Shown here piece by piece: positions 23,986 to 37,829 of a stretch of 64,000 nt of DNA. This stretch comes from Phragmites australis (taxonomy: Eukaryota > Streptophyta > Magnoliopsida > Poales > Poaceae). The translations under genes and the position numbers were made by a program. The first letter of the stretch is position 1. Each line of letters begins with the position of its first letter. The notes below the pieces were generated by a model. That model had not been told where the DNA came from, searched no databases, and saw nothing but the letters and a program-made list of their open reading frames with translations. The stretch covers positions 42,937,001 to 43,001,000 of the forward strand of contig NC_084921.1 of the NCBI RefSeq assembly GCF_958298935.1. Reading direction: 5' to 3'.

Positions 23986-25940
23986 ATGGTGATGGAGGAG
24001 GCCATGGACGGTGAGATGAGCTTGTCGAACATGGTGCTGGGCTTCTTCGAGGAGGCCGACAGGGAGCGATGGCCGGAGAACGACGACGATGACGAGGGCT
24101 CCAGCGGCGGCCACGCCGCCGAGAGCAAGGCCTTCTGGCAGGCCCAGCACTCCCAGCTGCATGTAAGCCTTCTCTCCATTTGATAGGCAGTCTGTTTGCA
24201 TGTTGACCGAGTGCCCATTTTCTTTTCGGTTAGAAGACGAGGACGAAATATTTGCAGCTCGTTGGCGGCACCGCCACGACCACATAACTCTGATTTGGCC
24301 ACGATGTTTGGATAGATTCTGTGTGCTCTTGTTTGCGTTGGCTTAGCCTGGAAATATCTTCTGGTGCTGAGCGAATGAATGCAATATGCGTGGATGTGGA
24401 TGTACAGGAGGCTCTGGCCAAGACCAGCCCGGCGGAGAGCAGGATGCGTGGGGACACGGAGGAGGCTATCAAGAACATGCGCGCCGCGGCAGCCGCGGCC
24501 TGCTCCTGCACGGGACGGGCGGCGGTCGGGGACTGCCGACGCTGCATGCTTCGGCACGTCGCCGAGCGGCTGCGCGACGCCGGGTACAACAGCGCGCTCT
24601 GCAAGTCCAAGTGGACGCGCTCGCCGGACATCCCTTCAGGTAATTGGTTACGTTGTCGGAATTCACCTTTTACTGTGCTTTGTCTCCGATTCACTGAAAC
24701 TACGACGATCACAAAAGAAAGAGAGGAATATCCAAATTAAGGGCCTTTGAATCAAGACACGATTCTATGTCACCGAAGCTTTTCCAGTGCATACACAAGT
24801 GGGTGTCTATTTTTACTACAAGGATGATGCACACTTATACACACCACTGCGCACGGATACTACACTCACACACGTATCACATAAAAAAAAACCACTGAAA
24901 TCACTGGTATAAATCGTGGACACCAGTATTTTAAACTTAGTGAGTGGAATCGTACCCTCACATCTTAACCATCGCAACAAGAGGTGCTTCCCTGCTGCAA
25001 ATGGGCGTCTGATTTTGCCGTTTAGCTCTCTGGTCATGTCAGCCGTATGGAATTTGTTTAATTAAGGGAGTTGAATTATAGAAGCATGCTGCCAGTGGCG
25101 CCGACCTGTAGTAGATAGAAAGGAAACAAGATACACTGGCGCTGTAAACTCACATGGTTCACATGGGCCTGGTCATCCTCTGCTCATAGACGCTTCCTAA
25201 GTGATAAGAAAACGTCAGGAACCTGGTCATCCTCTGCTGTAAACTCACATGGTTCACAAACAGCCAAGTATATGTCAGGAACACGTCCCTTTCTCTCACA
25301 TTTCAGCGGTCACGACGCCAACTTGCCCCGTCCACGTCAACCCTCTCGACCAGGGGAATTCCACCACGTTTGCACAGAGAACATCCCAAAATCTCAACCA
25401 GATATTCGACGCCGAACCGCTTGTTCTGCCTCACAAGTTCGGCGCGCCAGCCGGCACGAACGCCCGAACGATACTGACGTCTTTTTTTTTTCTTACGCCG
25501 AAACGTGCACAGGTGAGCACAGCTACGTGGACGTGGTGGTGCAGACGAGGAGCGGCAAGGCGGTGCGGGTGGTGGTGGAGCTCAGCTTCCGCGCCGAGTT
25601 CGAGGTGGCGCGCGCCAGCGCCGGGTACCGCGCGCTGGTGACCGCGCTCCCTGAAGTGTTCGTCGGTCGCTCGGACCGGCTGCGCGCCGTGGTCAAGGTC
25701 ATGTGCGCCGCGGCCAAGCAGTGTATGAAGGAGAACAACATGCACATGGGCCCATGGAGGAAGCACAAGTACATGCAGTCCAAGTGGCTCGGCACGCACG
25801 AGCGGACGGCCGCTGCCACCGCCGCGGCGACGCCGGTGGTGGCCGCAGTGGTGACGGTCGGCTCGCCAGAGAAGCAAACCAAGTTCATGGGGTCCATCCT
25901 GAGCCTCGACTTTGCCCGGACAGCGGTCGAGGTCGTGTGA
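23986..25940 (+). CDS. DUF506 (PDDEXK-like) family protein, 3 exons, 278 aa
   Basis: Exons 23986-24162, 24408-24639 and 25513-25940 join in frame (phases 0 and 1) through canonical GT-AG introns to give 278 residues. Exon 1 is acidic, with MSLSNMVLGFFEEAD near the start. Exon 2 carries the family hallmark TEEAIKNMRA, then a Cys-rich stretch with DCRRCMLRHV and LRDAGYNSALCKSKW. Exon 3 has GEHSYVDVVV, VVVELSFRAEFEVARAS, LPEVFVGRSDRL and PWRKHKYMQSKWLG. These are the conserved blocks of plant DUF506, predicted to adopt a PDDEXK nuclease-like fold. Arabidopsis members include RXR3, a repressor of root-hair growth, but biochemical activity is not established. Splice sites and frame show no damage. 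A TATA box lies 93 bases upstream. It converges on the kinase gene, with 983 bases between stop codons. Confidence 0.9.
25130..25262. repeat. Short duplicated words in DUF506 intron 2
   Basis: CTGTAAACTCACATGGTTCA occurs twice (about 25142 and 25239) and CCTGGTCATCCTCTGCT twice (about 25168 and 25221), in swapped order. This suggests a small local rearrangement inside the intron. Confidence 0.7.
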
Positions 25941-26923
25941 ATTGTGATGCATGCATGACGTGGACGAGAGCGACGGTGAGCTGCAGTGTAGTAGAGTACT
26001 AGAGTGATTCCTCAGATTTCAGAAAACCGATGTTAAATTGGCAGTCAATCGAGCCAGCTCGTGCCGTGGTAATATCGTATACCGTCACGTACTGTAAGGT
26101 AGCTGCAAGTTATGAATTGTTACTGAAGAATGTCCCTTATTGGAAGGGGATAAAGGTGAGTTTCACTCGCAGGCTTGCATTGATAAGTATAGCCATCTGG
26201 AGTGCCAAAGATCTGAAGTCCTGAAGAGGTAATGTGACAATTAAGGCGCTCAGAATAAACATTCACTTGTAATAGACAATCGAATCATCGTCGACTATTA
26301 CGTGCTTTACAAACTTATACAGTGATGGATTTACAAGTCCAAAAGTGAATCAGATGATAGGAAGCAGAATTTCGAATTATGCAAGCATAGTTTGGTGTTG
26401 CACGCTTCAGTAAAACCAATCGAATCCATAGTTTGGTGTTGCACACTTCAGTAAAACCTTCTTCTTTTCAATATGGAGGCCCACACCCTCAGCAATAAAA
26501 TCCGTCTACAGAGAGCTATGCTCTATTGCTAGTCAATAGCATGGTAGCATTGGTCAAAATACAGTCCTGAAGGTGACAAGGCTGCTATAGCAAATGTGGA
26601 TATGTTAAACAAGAAATGTTGCAAGGTAAGAAAGGGATTTATATATATCGATGTGTGCTCAGAAGTCCGAATGAGTTCTTGATGTGATGGTATCAAGTAT
26701 TTCAAGCCCTTGAAAAAGCATTTCAGGAAGCTGCGTATGCATATTTTGTGTTGAAACAAAGGGAGAGCAGTGCAATGGTGAAGAAAAGCAAGTGCTGACC
26801 GTGCTATAAAATCGTGAAGACAAACAAGTGATCTTTCTTTATATACCAGAAAAGAACTGAAAATTACATTATGTGGCCTATCAGAATAGCACAGTTTGGA
26901 AGGGAGAAGAAGATGCTGAATAG
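25941..26923. other. Convergent 3' region of the DUF506 and kinase genes
   Basis: Contains the 3' UTRs of both genes. A 41-base period repeat places CATAGTTTGGTGTTGCAC at 26386 and again at 26427. No separate gene is supported; the ORFs at 26030-26224 and 26529-26759 are short and unrecognised. Confidence 0.5.
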
Positions 26924-29651
26924 TTACAACAGTTTTGGCGGCGGAGGTCCAGAGAGATCAGGCTGGCTATGTTTGAGCTTCTGGACCCAATGAGCTAGCC
27001 AGTTCTTGTGATCATGAGTCTCCTGGCAGTTAGAGCTTGGCATGCTCTCGAGTGTTCCATCTCTGTCAAGAACCATCTTAAATTTATCCAATATTTGAAC
27101 AATTTGCCAGAATTCAGGCCTCTTCTCCGAATGCGAGGTCCAACATTGCTCGATTAGAAGTCGTACTGGCGCTGGGCAGCTAGCAGGAATGACCGGCCTC
27201 ACATTCTGAAAATTAAAAAAATTATGTTCGTCATTTTCTTTCCCGAAAAGCACACTACTGCAGGTTCATGAGACAAAGAGTTCTGAAACGTTCACCATAC
27301 AGTGCAGCTAATTAAAACTGTCTCAATATACTGTTTCTTGTGCAATGAATCTCTTAATTTTGAACAAGATAGATAATCTCAAGCCAATGAAATATTACCA
27401 TGCAGATTAGGAATAGGAATCAGGTTAGTACCTTGTCAAAAACAGCAAAAGCTGCTTGGAATGGAGTCAGGTCTTCATACGGTATTGAACCGGAAAACAT
27501 TTCCCATAAGATAAGGCCAAAGCTGTAAACATCGACTTTTCGACCATATGATTTGTGCTTCATCATCTCTGGAGCCATCCATCTGAAAGTCCCAGTGTCA
27601 TTTGCCAGAGGGTCACAGTACGCTTCTTCACAAGCTATTCCAAAATCAACAATCTTTGCACAAAATTCTCCGTCAAATATGATGTTCTCTGGCTTCACAT
27701 CACGATGGACAACTCCTTGCGAGTGAATGTATGCCATGCCGTGTGCGATATCCAAGCTGATTGAGATAATCTTGTCTAGAGGAAGAGATTTGTGATCCAG
27801 CTTGTGCAGAAACGCTCTTAAAGAACCCCCAGAGAGGAACTCAGTGATGACACAGAATACCGGAGGACTGCTGCATGCTCCAACCAGCTACATAAACAAA
27901 ATTATGTGAATGGATTATTATTATTATTTTGCTTTTCATGATAAAAGAGATGAGGATGAGACTCATAGAAGAAAGATCATGATGTAAAACGTTATCTGTC
28001 CATTGCAATGCAGTGAGACCGAGGCATCGTCCTTAGAACTCTAAAAATAGAAGCTAGATCATGAATCGTTACTATCATGATCGAACAAACCTACTTAATA
28101 AAGGATAGTCTTTTATTTCCTGAATTTCGGTGTGCATGTAATTCAAACAATCTCCACAACTCAGTAGGGCAGTAGGACCACATGGAAAGTAACCCTAAAA
28201 GTGCAGGTACTAAACAAACTAGTACTGATACTAGTCCTTTGGGAATTCCCAAGTTTTCAAGTCAGCTGGCAGAAGAGTTATGCTAATTGAAAGCAAGAAA
28301 AATACATAATCCAAAAGTTACAGGTTTAATGGTTGCTCTGCCTACGCAATTTGCATATTGCATCAGTTATCAACATTAAAGAAAATGCATATTACATCAA
28401 TTAATTTAAACTTCCTTGATAGTTGGCCATACACATAAAGCATTTGTGGATATTAGCACAAATTGTGTCAAGCAAATATAACTAGAGAAGCACAATCACA
28501 TAATAGAACAGTGGTAACTACAATTACTTCCATGACAGTGCATGCTAATTCACACCCAGTGCAGAATTACGCCTGCACCTATAAAGAAACAAAATGGGAG
28601 GTCATGATGTTACCTTAATGACATTAGGGTGGTTGAGGCGTGACAGTGTGGCAACCTCCGTGTTGAACTGGTTCTCAAGCTGAGCAGCTAGCTCTGCATC
28701 TTCCTCATCATCAGGCTGTCTGATGAACTTGACGGCAACAGGCTGCTCTTTGTAGATTCCGTGGAACAACCGGCTGTGGGCCCCGGAAGCAAATCTGTGC
28801 CCAATGAGCAGTTGAGAGCGATCAACGGACCATTTCTCGAGCACCTCCAGTGCAGCAACCTTCGCCCTTCCATTGGCAAGGCACTCCTTCCTCTGCTTCA
28901 GCTTGCCCAGCGCCTTCGCCGGGGCTAAGGCCACCGGCGGACTCCCATTCAGTGCTTGCGAAGACATGGATCTCCGACGTGGCGGTGGGGTGGAGAATCT
29001 CTTGCTGGATGATTTGGCCTCCTGAAACACGTCAGAAACGTCGCGAGTTGGGAGAGGGGATCTCGCCCTCTGCTTCGTCCTCGGCCCCTCGCCGTGGACA
29101 TGCAGCGAAGAGCTGCGCACCATGGCGTCACTGCGTGGCGTTTTCTTGCTCGGGAAAGGAGCGGGGCTAGAGCACGCTCTCTGCAGCCTCAAGCTCTGAT
29201 CATCGGGGTGGAAGGAGAACTCAAGAGCTCCAGGGCTCTCATCCTCCGGGCTCTGCGCCACGGGCTCGCGATGGACGGCCACGCTTAGGTTGCTGCTTCC
29301 CTTCTCCCCATTTGCAGCCTTGCCATCGTCCTGCTTCGCCGATGCTTCTTGCAACGGATGATCACTAGCCTTCTCGTGCTGCTTCCGTTCGGCGAGTGAA
29401 GGCGAGTCCTGCGGCTTCGGCTGGGCGCTCAGTGAACTCGTGGTCGGAATGGAGGAGGCGGAGAGCCTCGTCCCTGGCTCCATGTTGAGGCCATGGAGCT
29501 TGAACCCCGAGGCAGATCCCTTCTGCTTCAGCGCGGCGCCGCGGTTGAACTGTTCGACGAAGGCGCCGAACTGCGACCTGCCGGAATTGGAGCGGACGAC
29601 GGAGTGGGAGAACCGCGTCCGCCGCACCCACGAGTAATCCTCGTCGTCCAT
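26924..29651 (-). CDS. Raf-like MAPKKK (subfamily C, HT1-like) Ser/Thr/Tyr protein kinase, 3 exons, 591 aa
   Basis: Exons on the minus strand are 29651-28614, 27887-27432 and 27205-26924, joined at phase 0 by canonical introns: 346 + 152 + 93 residues. The N terminus begins with an acidic MDDEDYSW, then a basic RRTRFSHSV. A long Ser/Pro-rich region follows, with many SP sites and no known domain. The kinase domain starts near residue 275: loop FASGAHSRLFHG, VAVK lysine 308, alpha-C Glu about 332, HRDVKPEN loop (Asp 409), DFG 427-429, GTFRWMAPE activation-segment end, and a C-lobe CW...RP motif. FASGAHSR in place of the classic glycine loop is normal for HT1-like Raf kinases, so this is not a defect. 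Plant members act in CO2/blue-light stomatal signalling, leaf-angle and stress pathways; which role applies cannot be told. No lesions seen. Confidence 0.92.
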
Positions 29652-30530
29652 CTCTTCTCAAATCTCGAGGCTATCGGGTGATCCTGATTCCCGACGCACA
29701 ACACACGGGCAGGGCTGAGGTGTCGAGATTTCGAGATAGTTGAATTAGAGAAACCTGGACGAGAAAAATCCGGATCCTAGCACATCCCACAGGTCATTGA
29801 ACAGACGCCACATTTGCCCCTTTCTTGAACCTCCTGGCCTGCTCGGTTGCTCGGATTCGACGTGTGATCCGGTCAGATTCCATGAACTGCCAACGCCTCC
29901 TGAAATCAATTCAAAAGCAAACACTCGAAATCAATACGTGAAGCCACCGAAACTAACTAGGAAAGCAAAAGGAATGCTTCCGTTGGTCAAAATCCACGGG
30001 TTACGAACAGAGGAGGATTGGATCGAACGAACGACGAACCGTGCCGGTTAAGCGAAGGAAAATACAGAGGCGTGCAAGAATCATCATAACAAGGGAAGAA
30101 AAAGGGCGAAACGAGACGCGTGAATCTGCGGAAAGCATGACGCGAAACCAGAAATTCAAATCAGAGCCCATCCCATTCCACGCCGCACTTCCTTACGCAA
30201 CCGGTGTCCAAATCCAAGAAGGGTTCACGCCTCCCAATCAACCCGGGATACCCATCTCCGCCGCTTACCGATCGGAAGAAACAGCCGAATCGCACCGAGC
30301 AGGCAGCCAGCCAGGAACGTGGGGGAACGCGCAGCAGCGTAGACGAGGGCGAGGCAGCGGCGTAAAGCGGGGAGGAAGGAGGGAAGGAGTCAAGGAACCA
30401 AAGCGCACGGGGAAAAGGCGACGCCGCGTGTGGATGGAAGTGGAATGGAATTTCGCGGGGCCGCGGGTGGAGAATGTTGCGATTGAGCCCGGATCGGAGT
30501 GGCCGGCACACGGCATTGGTGTATATATGT
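29652..30530 (-). promoter_or_regulatory. Kinase gene 5' UTR / promoter region
   Basis: Upstream of the kinase ATG the minus strand is GC-rich out to about 30490, then reaches a TATATACACC element at about 30521-30530. This fits a core promoter with a long leader, perhaps holding a 5' UTR intron. The plus-strand open frame at 30041-30598 and the minus-strand one at 30161-30511 are by-products of this GC-rich leader and are not called. Confidence 0.45.
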
Positions 30531-30599
30531 ACATTTTTTTTAATAAATTGACATATATATCATATATAATAGCCTCAGATCTTAATACTAGTTGTTAAA

Positions 30600-31540
30600 A
30601 TTTTATAATTATGTGTTATATTCTGATTTAACATATCATTCATATTTTTCTGAGCCTTTCCTCACTATCACACCTCACTGTCTAAAAGACCAATTAGCTT
30701 ATATTAGAGAAAAATAGATTGGAATCGGACGGATAATATTCTTATCATATCTGTATCTATTTTTTTTGTCAAATTCAGAGTCAAAGTGGATATCGCATGG
30801 ACATAGATTCGAATACAAATTGTTTCAGAGAAAAATAGAAAAGAGCTAGACTGGAAACAGACTAAAATAATCGGATATTACGTGTGTGCACAGTTGTGCA
30901 AACAACAAGTTGCATGAAACAATTATGTCTGTTAGTGTTAGGATTGTGTGGGTTTCACATCTATTCTGAAGCAATCCATCAACTTAAGTGGGATAAGATT
31001 TCGTGAGTGTGCATTATTCACATGCATAGTTAAAATCTTACTTAAAGTACTATTACCGGTCATCACCATTTTTTAAGGAAGCAATGAAGTCCAAAAGGAG
31101 TCCAAATAAAACTAGATAAGTAGATATAAAACAAGATATACACATCGTAGGATTGGTTAAAGAAATTGAGGGCTATTTTTATTCCTTCCACATAAGCAAG
31201 AGATATTCACACTAGCACAAATAAAAAATACATATTTCATCAAATGAGCATAATATAGCAGATAATAGCTAGTAGTATAATTCAAAATATTACATTGCAT
31301 GGATAGATACAATATATACTTCGTTTCATATATAATAGCTAGTATTGGTCTGGGCTGGATGAGTAAAATATGGATAATTTGATATAAAAACTGGATAATC
31401 TGTATCTATCAAATTTTTACAATATCATATCTGTATCCGTATGAAACTATTTATATTTGCATCCGTATCCGTATGGGTATCTAAAAAGGATTACCATACC
31501 TGTATATGTATCCACACATATTGGATCATAAACTATATGT
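30600..31540. repeat. ATATCCG/GTATCCG-rich dispersed repeat, copy 1
   Basis: GGACGGATAATATT, CATATCTGTATC, GTATCCGTATGG and related words recur from about 30720 to 31510. CAAATTCAGAGTC (30770) is the reverse complement of a block in the copy nested in plastid DNA at 35757-36488 (GACTCTGAATTTG, about 36430). Probably an old hAT-like or unclassified DNA repeat. Confidence 0.5.
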
Positions 31541-33770
31541 TTGGCTTTTATCCTTAACTCTTCAAGGCACAAATGTATATATTGGTTATCGAATAAATGT
31601 TTAGCTATATGTATCCATCGTTAAAATATTAGACTCGCCACTATCAAGATGTGACAAGATGGGATGAATCTTTCTTTCTTTTCGTTAGTTAAAAAAAAGA
31701 TGGAGTACTAGAGTTCACGTAGAGGCGAGTGTAATACCGGTCAATTATTGGCGACGACTTTATTAGGATTAGCCCGTTAATTAAAGTGGTCTTTTGGTGA
31801 GGGGGATGATTGAGAGGAAGGCGAGACGTGAGATGGGCTGTATTCTGCACGTTGATTCCATGGGATCCGACGTCCATATTGTCCTCGTGTGTTTAACGTG
31901 AATTGTTCGCCTACGCCTCTACGGTGTCGGCGTAGGGCGAGTCCATTGGCATGGTCCACGACTTCCTGAGGCAACGGTGTGCTCGTGCCATTCCACCTGG
32001 GATCACTTTCAGTTTGGGGCTAGTAGATTCCGGATGGAGCTAGAGCATCCGGGGGCTTGGGGCTACTACATGTGTTTTTGAAGACCTTTTGTTGTTCTCC
32101 CGGATTTTTTTTTTTTCACGTGGATTTGGGCATCTGGTGCCTACGTCCAGGTGAAGTTGCACAATTACGCCGCAACACAGATTACATCTGGCACGTTGCG
32201 TCCAAACTGATCCTATCTATTGCTGCTGTCAGCTGTCCGGGCTCAACTCATGTACTTCCCATTAATGTGCACTGTCATATGAAAGATACGGCTCAGCGTT
32301 GACCAATCCCTCTTAGCTGGGCACGTGCCCCAGATGTTGACTATTTGGGGATGCAGTCTGCTTCACGGGAAACGAGGTCCTCCGATAGCCTTCATAAGCC
32401 TGCGAGCTGGGACAGCCTAAGCGTGCGTTTGGTTAGCTAGACGGAGCTATCTTGGAGATGGTGATCTATTTTTCCTATGTTTGGTTGCTCGGACACGCTG
32501 GACAGGGCGGTCAGAACGAGCGCATATTTATTGAGATGTTGGATGGCTCCGTCTAGGTGAAATCGGTCGGATCGAGCCATTCCAGTTTACCTCGTCGGTG
32601 ATCTACATGCTCCTCCTACGGCGTATGCGTTAATGTTTTTTATTTAACTATTGATTTTATCTAAGAGTATAAGAGTGATTTAAGAATTCTAAATATTTTT
32701 ATGCGCAAACTAGAGCTCACTAGCAATCCCTTTTAATTGATTTGATCCAAAAATCATGAGCTAATATTTAATTAAAATTCTTAAAAAAGCATGCATTTAT
32801 AACTTCTAACAATTTTTAATACCTCAAATAAATTCTTAAAAATATAAAAAAATCACTAATATTCTTCTCATGTGATATACTAATTTAAAAAATAAGTTTA
32901 TTTATAATGTTCTATTTATATACATTTTTATAATTTCATTTGATGTTCTATTTTTAATTCAATTTAGATTTAAAAAAAATTCAAACATGCACAAATTCAA
33001 TGAAATGCTTATGAAATATATAAAAATATAAATAGATCATCCCATCCACTTTAACCCCACTAACCGAACAAAAAACTAGCACATCCCATCTACTCTAATC
33101 CCACTAACCAAACAGAAAATTAACTTATCTCATCTATCCTAACAAAACAGAAAATTAGATCATCTAATTTAAAGAATCTTTAAGGGTGTGATAGGTTATC
33201 TAGTCTAGCTATCTTGTGAGTTTGGCTGAGTGGGTACTAGCCGAGGAGATGCAACTAGGCTTATTTGGTTGGTTATATTGTTGAGACAGATTACACTGAG
33301 ACGCTATTTATTTGGTTGCATAGAGATATGATGTGTGAGAAAAACATTAGCAAAAAAGTGTTAATAAAATATTAATTATTCTATAATACATTGTAATAGC
33401 TCTTAATATATCTAATCATGTCTTAATCTATTTTGAAATATATTAGTATTCCTTACTATTTGCTAATGATGTTATTAATCGGGCCTAGCTCACAGAGAAG
33501 ACTAAATCAGGTGTTTCCCTCAGCCTGATCCAAAAGAAAATCTTTATATCTGCTGAGCCAGACTGCTATTTCTTATGAACAACTAAATGTATATCATATC
33601 AAAATCAAATTAAATATGATTGAGGAAAGCAAATTTTATAAGATTTTGTAAAAGACATGTGATGACACGTGATCACACTCTCTCTCCTATTTAACCAAAC
33701 TATTAAATTATAAGATAAATAATATAGATAAAATCTTACAAATACTTATATGTCCTATAAAATTTACTTC
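31541..33770. other. Intergenic region with MITE-like segments
   Basis: From about 32420 (GCGTGCGTTTGGTTAGCT) to about 33190 the ends are loosely inverted (CTAACCAAACAGAAAATTAAC near 33105-33125), suggesting one or more GTTTGGTT-type MITEs. A second such segment follows to about 33560. No coding gene is recognised. Confidence 0.35.
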
Positions 33771-33941
33771 ATAGTTGGGACGTTGGACCGAAATACATTA
33801 GACATATCTCTAGGATTATTTTGCTTCTGCACTCTTTCTCGCTGTCCCCGCTGACCCAAGACGGCACGCCGCGCTCCCGCAGTCGGCGATGCCCCACGTT
33901 GCGCTTGCCACCGGAGTGGAATAGAATAAAGCGAAAGCCCA

Positions 33942-36900
33942 ATGGAGGTCACCGTCCCCACCACGACCGTCTGCGCGCACCCGCATCCGAAGCCATCATC
34001 GGTTTCCTTCCTCCGCCGCTCGCATCCTTGCCGCGTCCGTTTCCGCACTTACCTCAGCCCGAACCTGAGGGCGACCGCCATGGCCGCCTCGTCGCAGCAA
34101 CTGACCATCACGCGGCCCGACGACTGGCACCTCCACCTCCGCGACGGCGGCGTCCTCCAGGCCGTGCTGCCCCACAGGTTCGCGCCATAGTGTCCGCTCC
34201 TGCCTCGTTTCTGGCGATGCACGCCTAGTGTTTGATGTAATGTCTCTGAGAGGTAGGCGTGTGTCTGTGTGCTGTCTGTGCTCTACTGCTCTGTGGCAGC
34301 GCGAAGAATTTTGGGAGGTCCATCATCATGCCCAATTTAAAGCCACCGGTGACCACGACGGCGCGTGCTATGGAGTACAGGGAGGAGATCTCGAGGGCGC
34401 TGCCGCCTGGGAGCAGCTTTGTTCCACTCATGACGCTCTACCTCACGGACAACACTAGCCTGGAGGAGATCAAGCTCGCAAGTATGAATCCTCTCCATGC
34501 AATTATCTGTTCCTTAAGTGTTCTTTTTATTCTTTTGAGATCAACAGCAGCTGTTACCTGGCTGCACGAACATCAGCAGATCAGCATTTAATGGGCAGTT
34601 GCTGTGCGTTTGCATCAGTCTGCTGTCAATTAGCTAAACATGACTAATGTCATTAGCCTTGTGCAATTAATTGGTTGCCACATTAGAATATGCTATGAGT
34701 TAGAACAAACTTGGCTAACGTGATTAAAATACTACTCTTAACGATTTAAAAGTGTCATCTTGCAACTGTTGTTTTCTTTTACCAATCCATGGATTGTGAA
34801 CTGCTGGATGGTGATACTTATGTTGCATGTTCTGTTGTATGTTATGGTGATACTTATGTTGCCGAGATCCTTTTGATGACCTATGTTGTGTTGAAGGGAT
34901 ATGTATATGATCCGATCGATTGCATAAGACCTGCGGTAACAATAGAACGAGGTAAGTATATTAGTTCATTTCAATTTCAATTATCTATATATTAGTTCAT
35001 TTCTATTTCTAGATATCTATATCTATATATTAGTATTAGTTGGTAGTATTATTCTATTAGTTAGCGATCCCGGCTCTATGAGTTTTTTCTTCAGTGATGA
35101 ACTGTCGGTACCAGTTCTATATTTTTTCTTCTTCTGTGGATCGAGGAGAAAGAGGGCTCAGCAGGAAGAGGATTCTACCACGAGAGAAGCACGGAGGTCA
35201 ACCCGCTTCAAATATGGAACATGGATTCTGGCAATGCAACGGAGTTGGGTACTCATATCGATCCGAATGAATCAGTTTTTCTACAGAGGTCAATCTTTGT
35301 CTATTAGGTAAGAGAATAGCAAGTGCGAAATTCTATCTCGGTAGGACATGAATTTCTATTACTATGAAATTTATAAATGAAAATAAAGTACTTAATGGGA
35401 GGGCTACCATTATCCTTTTTCTTGATGTGTTCCAAAGAAAAAGGAATTTGTACATTTCATGTTTCGAGGTCTAAAAAAAAAGGGCGTGGAAATAGATAGA
35501 AACTCTTGAATGGAAATTGAAAAGACATGTATCCCCAATTCCTTTGGAAATGGTAAGACCTTTGGCGCAAGAAGAAGGGGTGACCCATATCATCTTGACT
35601 TGGTTCTACTTCTCCTCTTTTTTTTTTTAAGAATACCGACTCGAGTTCTTCTTGTACCAGTATCGAATAGAACATGCTAAACAAGATCTTCATGGAAACC
35701 TGCTCAATTTAGATCAGCAAAATCATACATATTTTATGAGACCATGTGCTACGGCTAGGGGTGAAAACAGGTCGGATTTTTCCAGCCTGCCCGATCGCCT
35801 CATCCGATTTATATGCTAATCGGATCTCAATATCCAAAAGAAATCTTGAATATCGAATCGGATCTTGGATAGTTGTATCAGATATCGTATTCGGATATAG
35901 GGAGCTATGTATCAATTGGATATCGGATATCCGAGAATAAAATCTGATATATCCGAAGACTATCTGACAACTATCCAAACCTATCTTCCAGAATTTGTAA
36001 CTTTTTCATACAAAATCGGATGAAGATGATTTTTATATGAACATTGTAGCTCTCGATGAGATCTATAAATGTCTAGTTGATACCTTTTTCATTTGAAGTT
36101 ATTAATACGTTCAAATAATTAATAGAAACTTCAGCTAGTATACTGGGCACTTATAACTTCTCTAATTTTGTTGTAACATAACTCCTTCCATAGGAGTATA
36201 TTGTTGATTTGCTTGTTATATCTCTAATGTAGTTGAGTTTTAGATACGTGGAATGGTTGAACAATCGTAACATATGCAATATATATGGTTATTGATTTTA
36301 CTCAATATTCGGATAAATATTCGTGATCGACATTGTCTGCATCGGACTCGTCACATATTCGATCCGTATCGATCTATATCCGTGACCGAGACTATCTATA
36401 TCCGTACATGTATTTGACACTATCCGTATCCGACTCTGAATTTGAGGAGAAAATATGGGATATGATATCCTATTTTTGATAGGACCGGTTAACAATTGAA
36501 TCCAATATTTCCCATTATTTGACTATCCATAATAGTGCGAAAAGAAAGTCAGGAGGAAGAGTGGCCTGACCTTGAGTTTCTCGCTCCTTTGCCTTAGGAT
36601 TCGTTAATTCTCTTTCTAGATGGGATGGGGATGGGATATAACTCAGCGGTAGATTGTCACCTTGATGTGGCGGAAGTCATTAGTTCGAGCCTGATTATCC
36701 CTAAACCCAATGTGAGTTTTTTCTATTTTGACTTACTCCCCCCCCCCCCCCCCCCACGATCGAGCGGGAATGGATAAGAGTTGGTTATACTTGTTGGTGA
36801 CGAACTCCAGGCTAATAATCTGAAGTGCATGGATGCAAGTTATCCTTGGAAGGAAATACAATTACGAATCCGCTTTGTCTACAAATAAGGAAGCTATAAT

Positions 36901-37794
36901 TAATGCAACTATGAATCTCATGGAGAGTTTGATCCTGGCTCAGGATAAACGCTGGCAGCATGTTTAACAAGTGCAAGTCAAACGGGAAGTGGTGTTTCCA
37001 GTGGCGAACGGGTGAGTAATGCGTAAGAACCCGCCCTTGGGAGGGGAACAACAATTGGAAACGGTTGCTAATACCCTGTAGGCTGAGGAGCAAAAGGAGA
37101 AATCCGCCCAAGGAAGGGCTCGCGTCAGATTAGCTAGCTGGTGAGGCAATAGCTTACTAAGGCAATGATCAGTAGCTGGTCTGAGAAGATGATCAGCCAC
37201 ACTGGGACTGAGACACGACCCAGACTCCTACGGGAGGCAGCAATGGGGAATTTTCTGCAATGTTCGAAAGCCTGACGGAGCAATGTCGCATGGAGGTGGA
37301 AGGCCTCTAGGTCATCAACTTCTTTTCTCAGAGAAGAAACAATGACAGTATTTGAGGAATAAGCATCGGCTAACCTGTGCCAACAGCCACGGTAAGACAG
37401 AGGATGCAAGTGTTATCCGGAATGATTGGGTGTAAAGCGTATGTAGGTGACTTTTCAAGTCCTCCGTCAAATCCCAGGGCTCAACCCTAGACAGGAGGTG
37501 GAAACTGCCAAGCTGGAGTACGGTTGGGGTAGAGGAAATTTCCAGTGGAGCGGTGAAATGCATTGAGATCAGAAAGAACACCAACGACGAAAACACTTTG
37601 CTGGGCCGACACTGACACTGAGAGACGAAAGCTAAGGGAGCAAATGGGATTAGAGACCCCAGTTGTCCTAGCCGTAAACGATAGATACTAGGTGTTGTGC
37701 GACTCGACCCGTGCGGCGTTGTAGCTAATGCGTTAAGTATCCCGCCTGGAGAGTACGTTCACAAGAATGAAACTAAAAGGAATTGACAGGGGCT

Positions 37795-37829
<35 letters not shown>

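Noticed and set aside
23601..24557. 318-aa minus-strand ORF opposite the DUF506 gene
   Set aside because: Antisense to DUF506 exon 1 and its promoter; the plus-strand exons have clear splice sites and family conservation.
28730..28800. Degenerate glycine loop of the kinase as a sign of a pseudokinase
   Set aside because: FASGAHSR-type loops are normal in HT1-like Raf kinases, and Lys, HRD and DFG are all present.
30041..30598. 185-aa plus-strand ORF
   Set aside because: Lies in the presumed GC-rich leader/promoter of the kinase gene on the opposite strand; the translation resembles nothing known.
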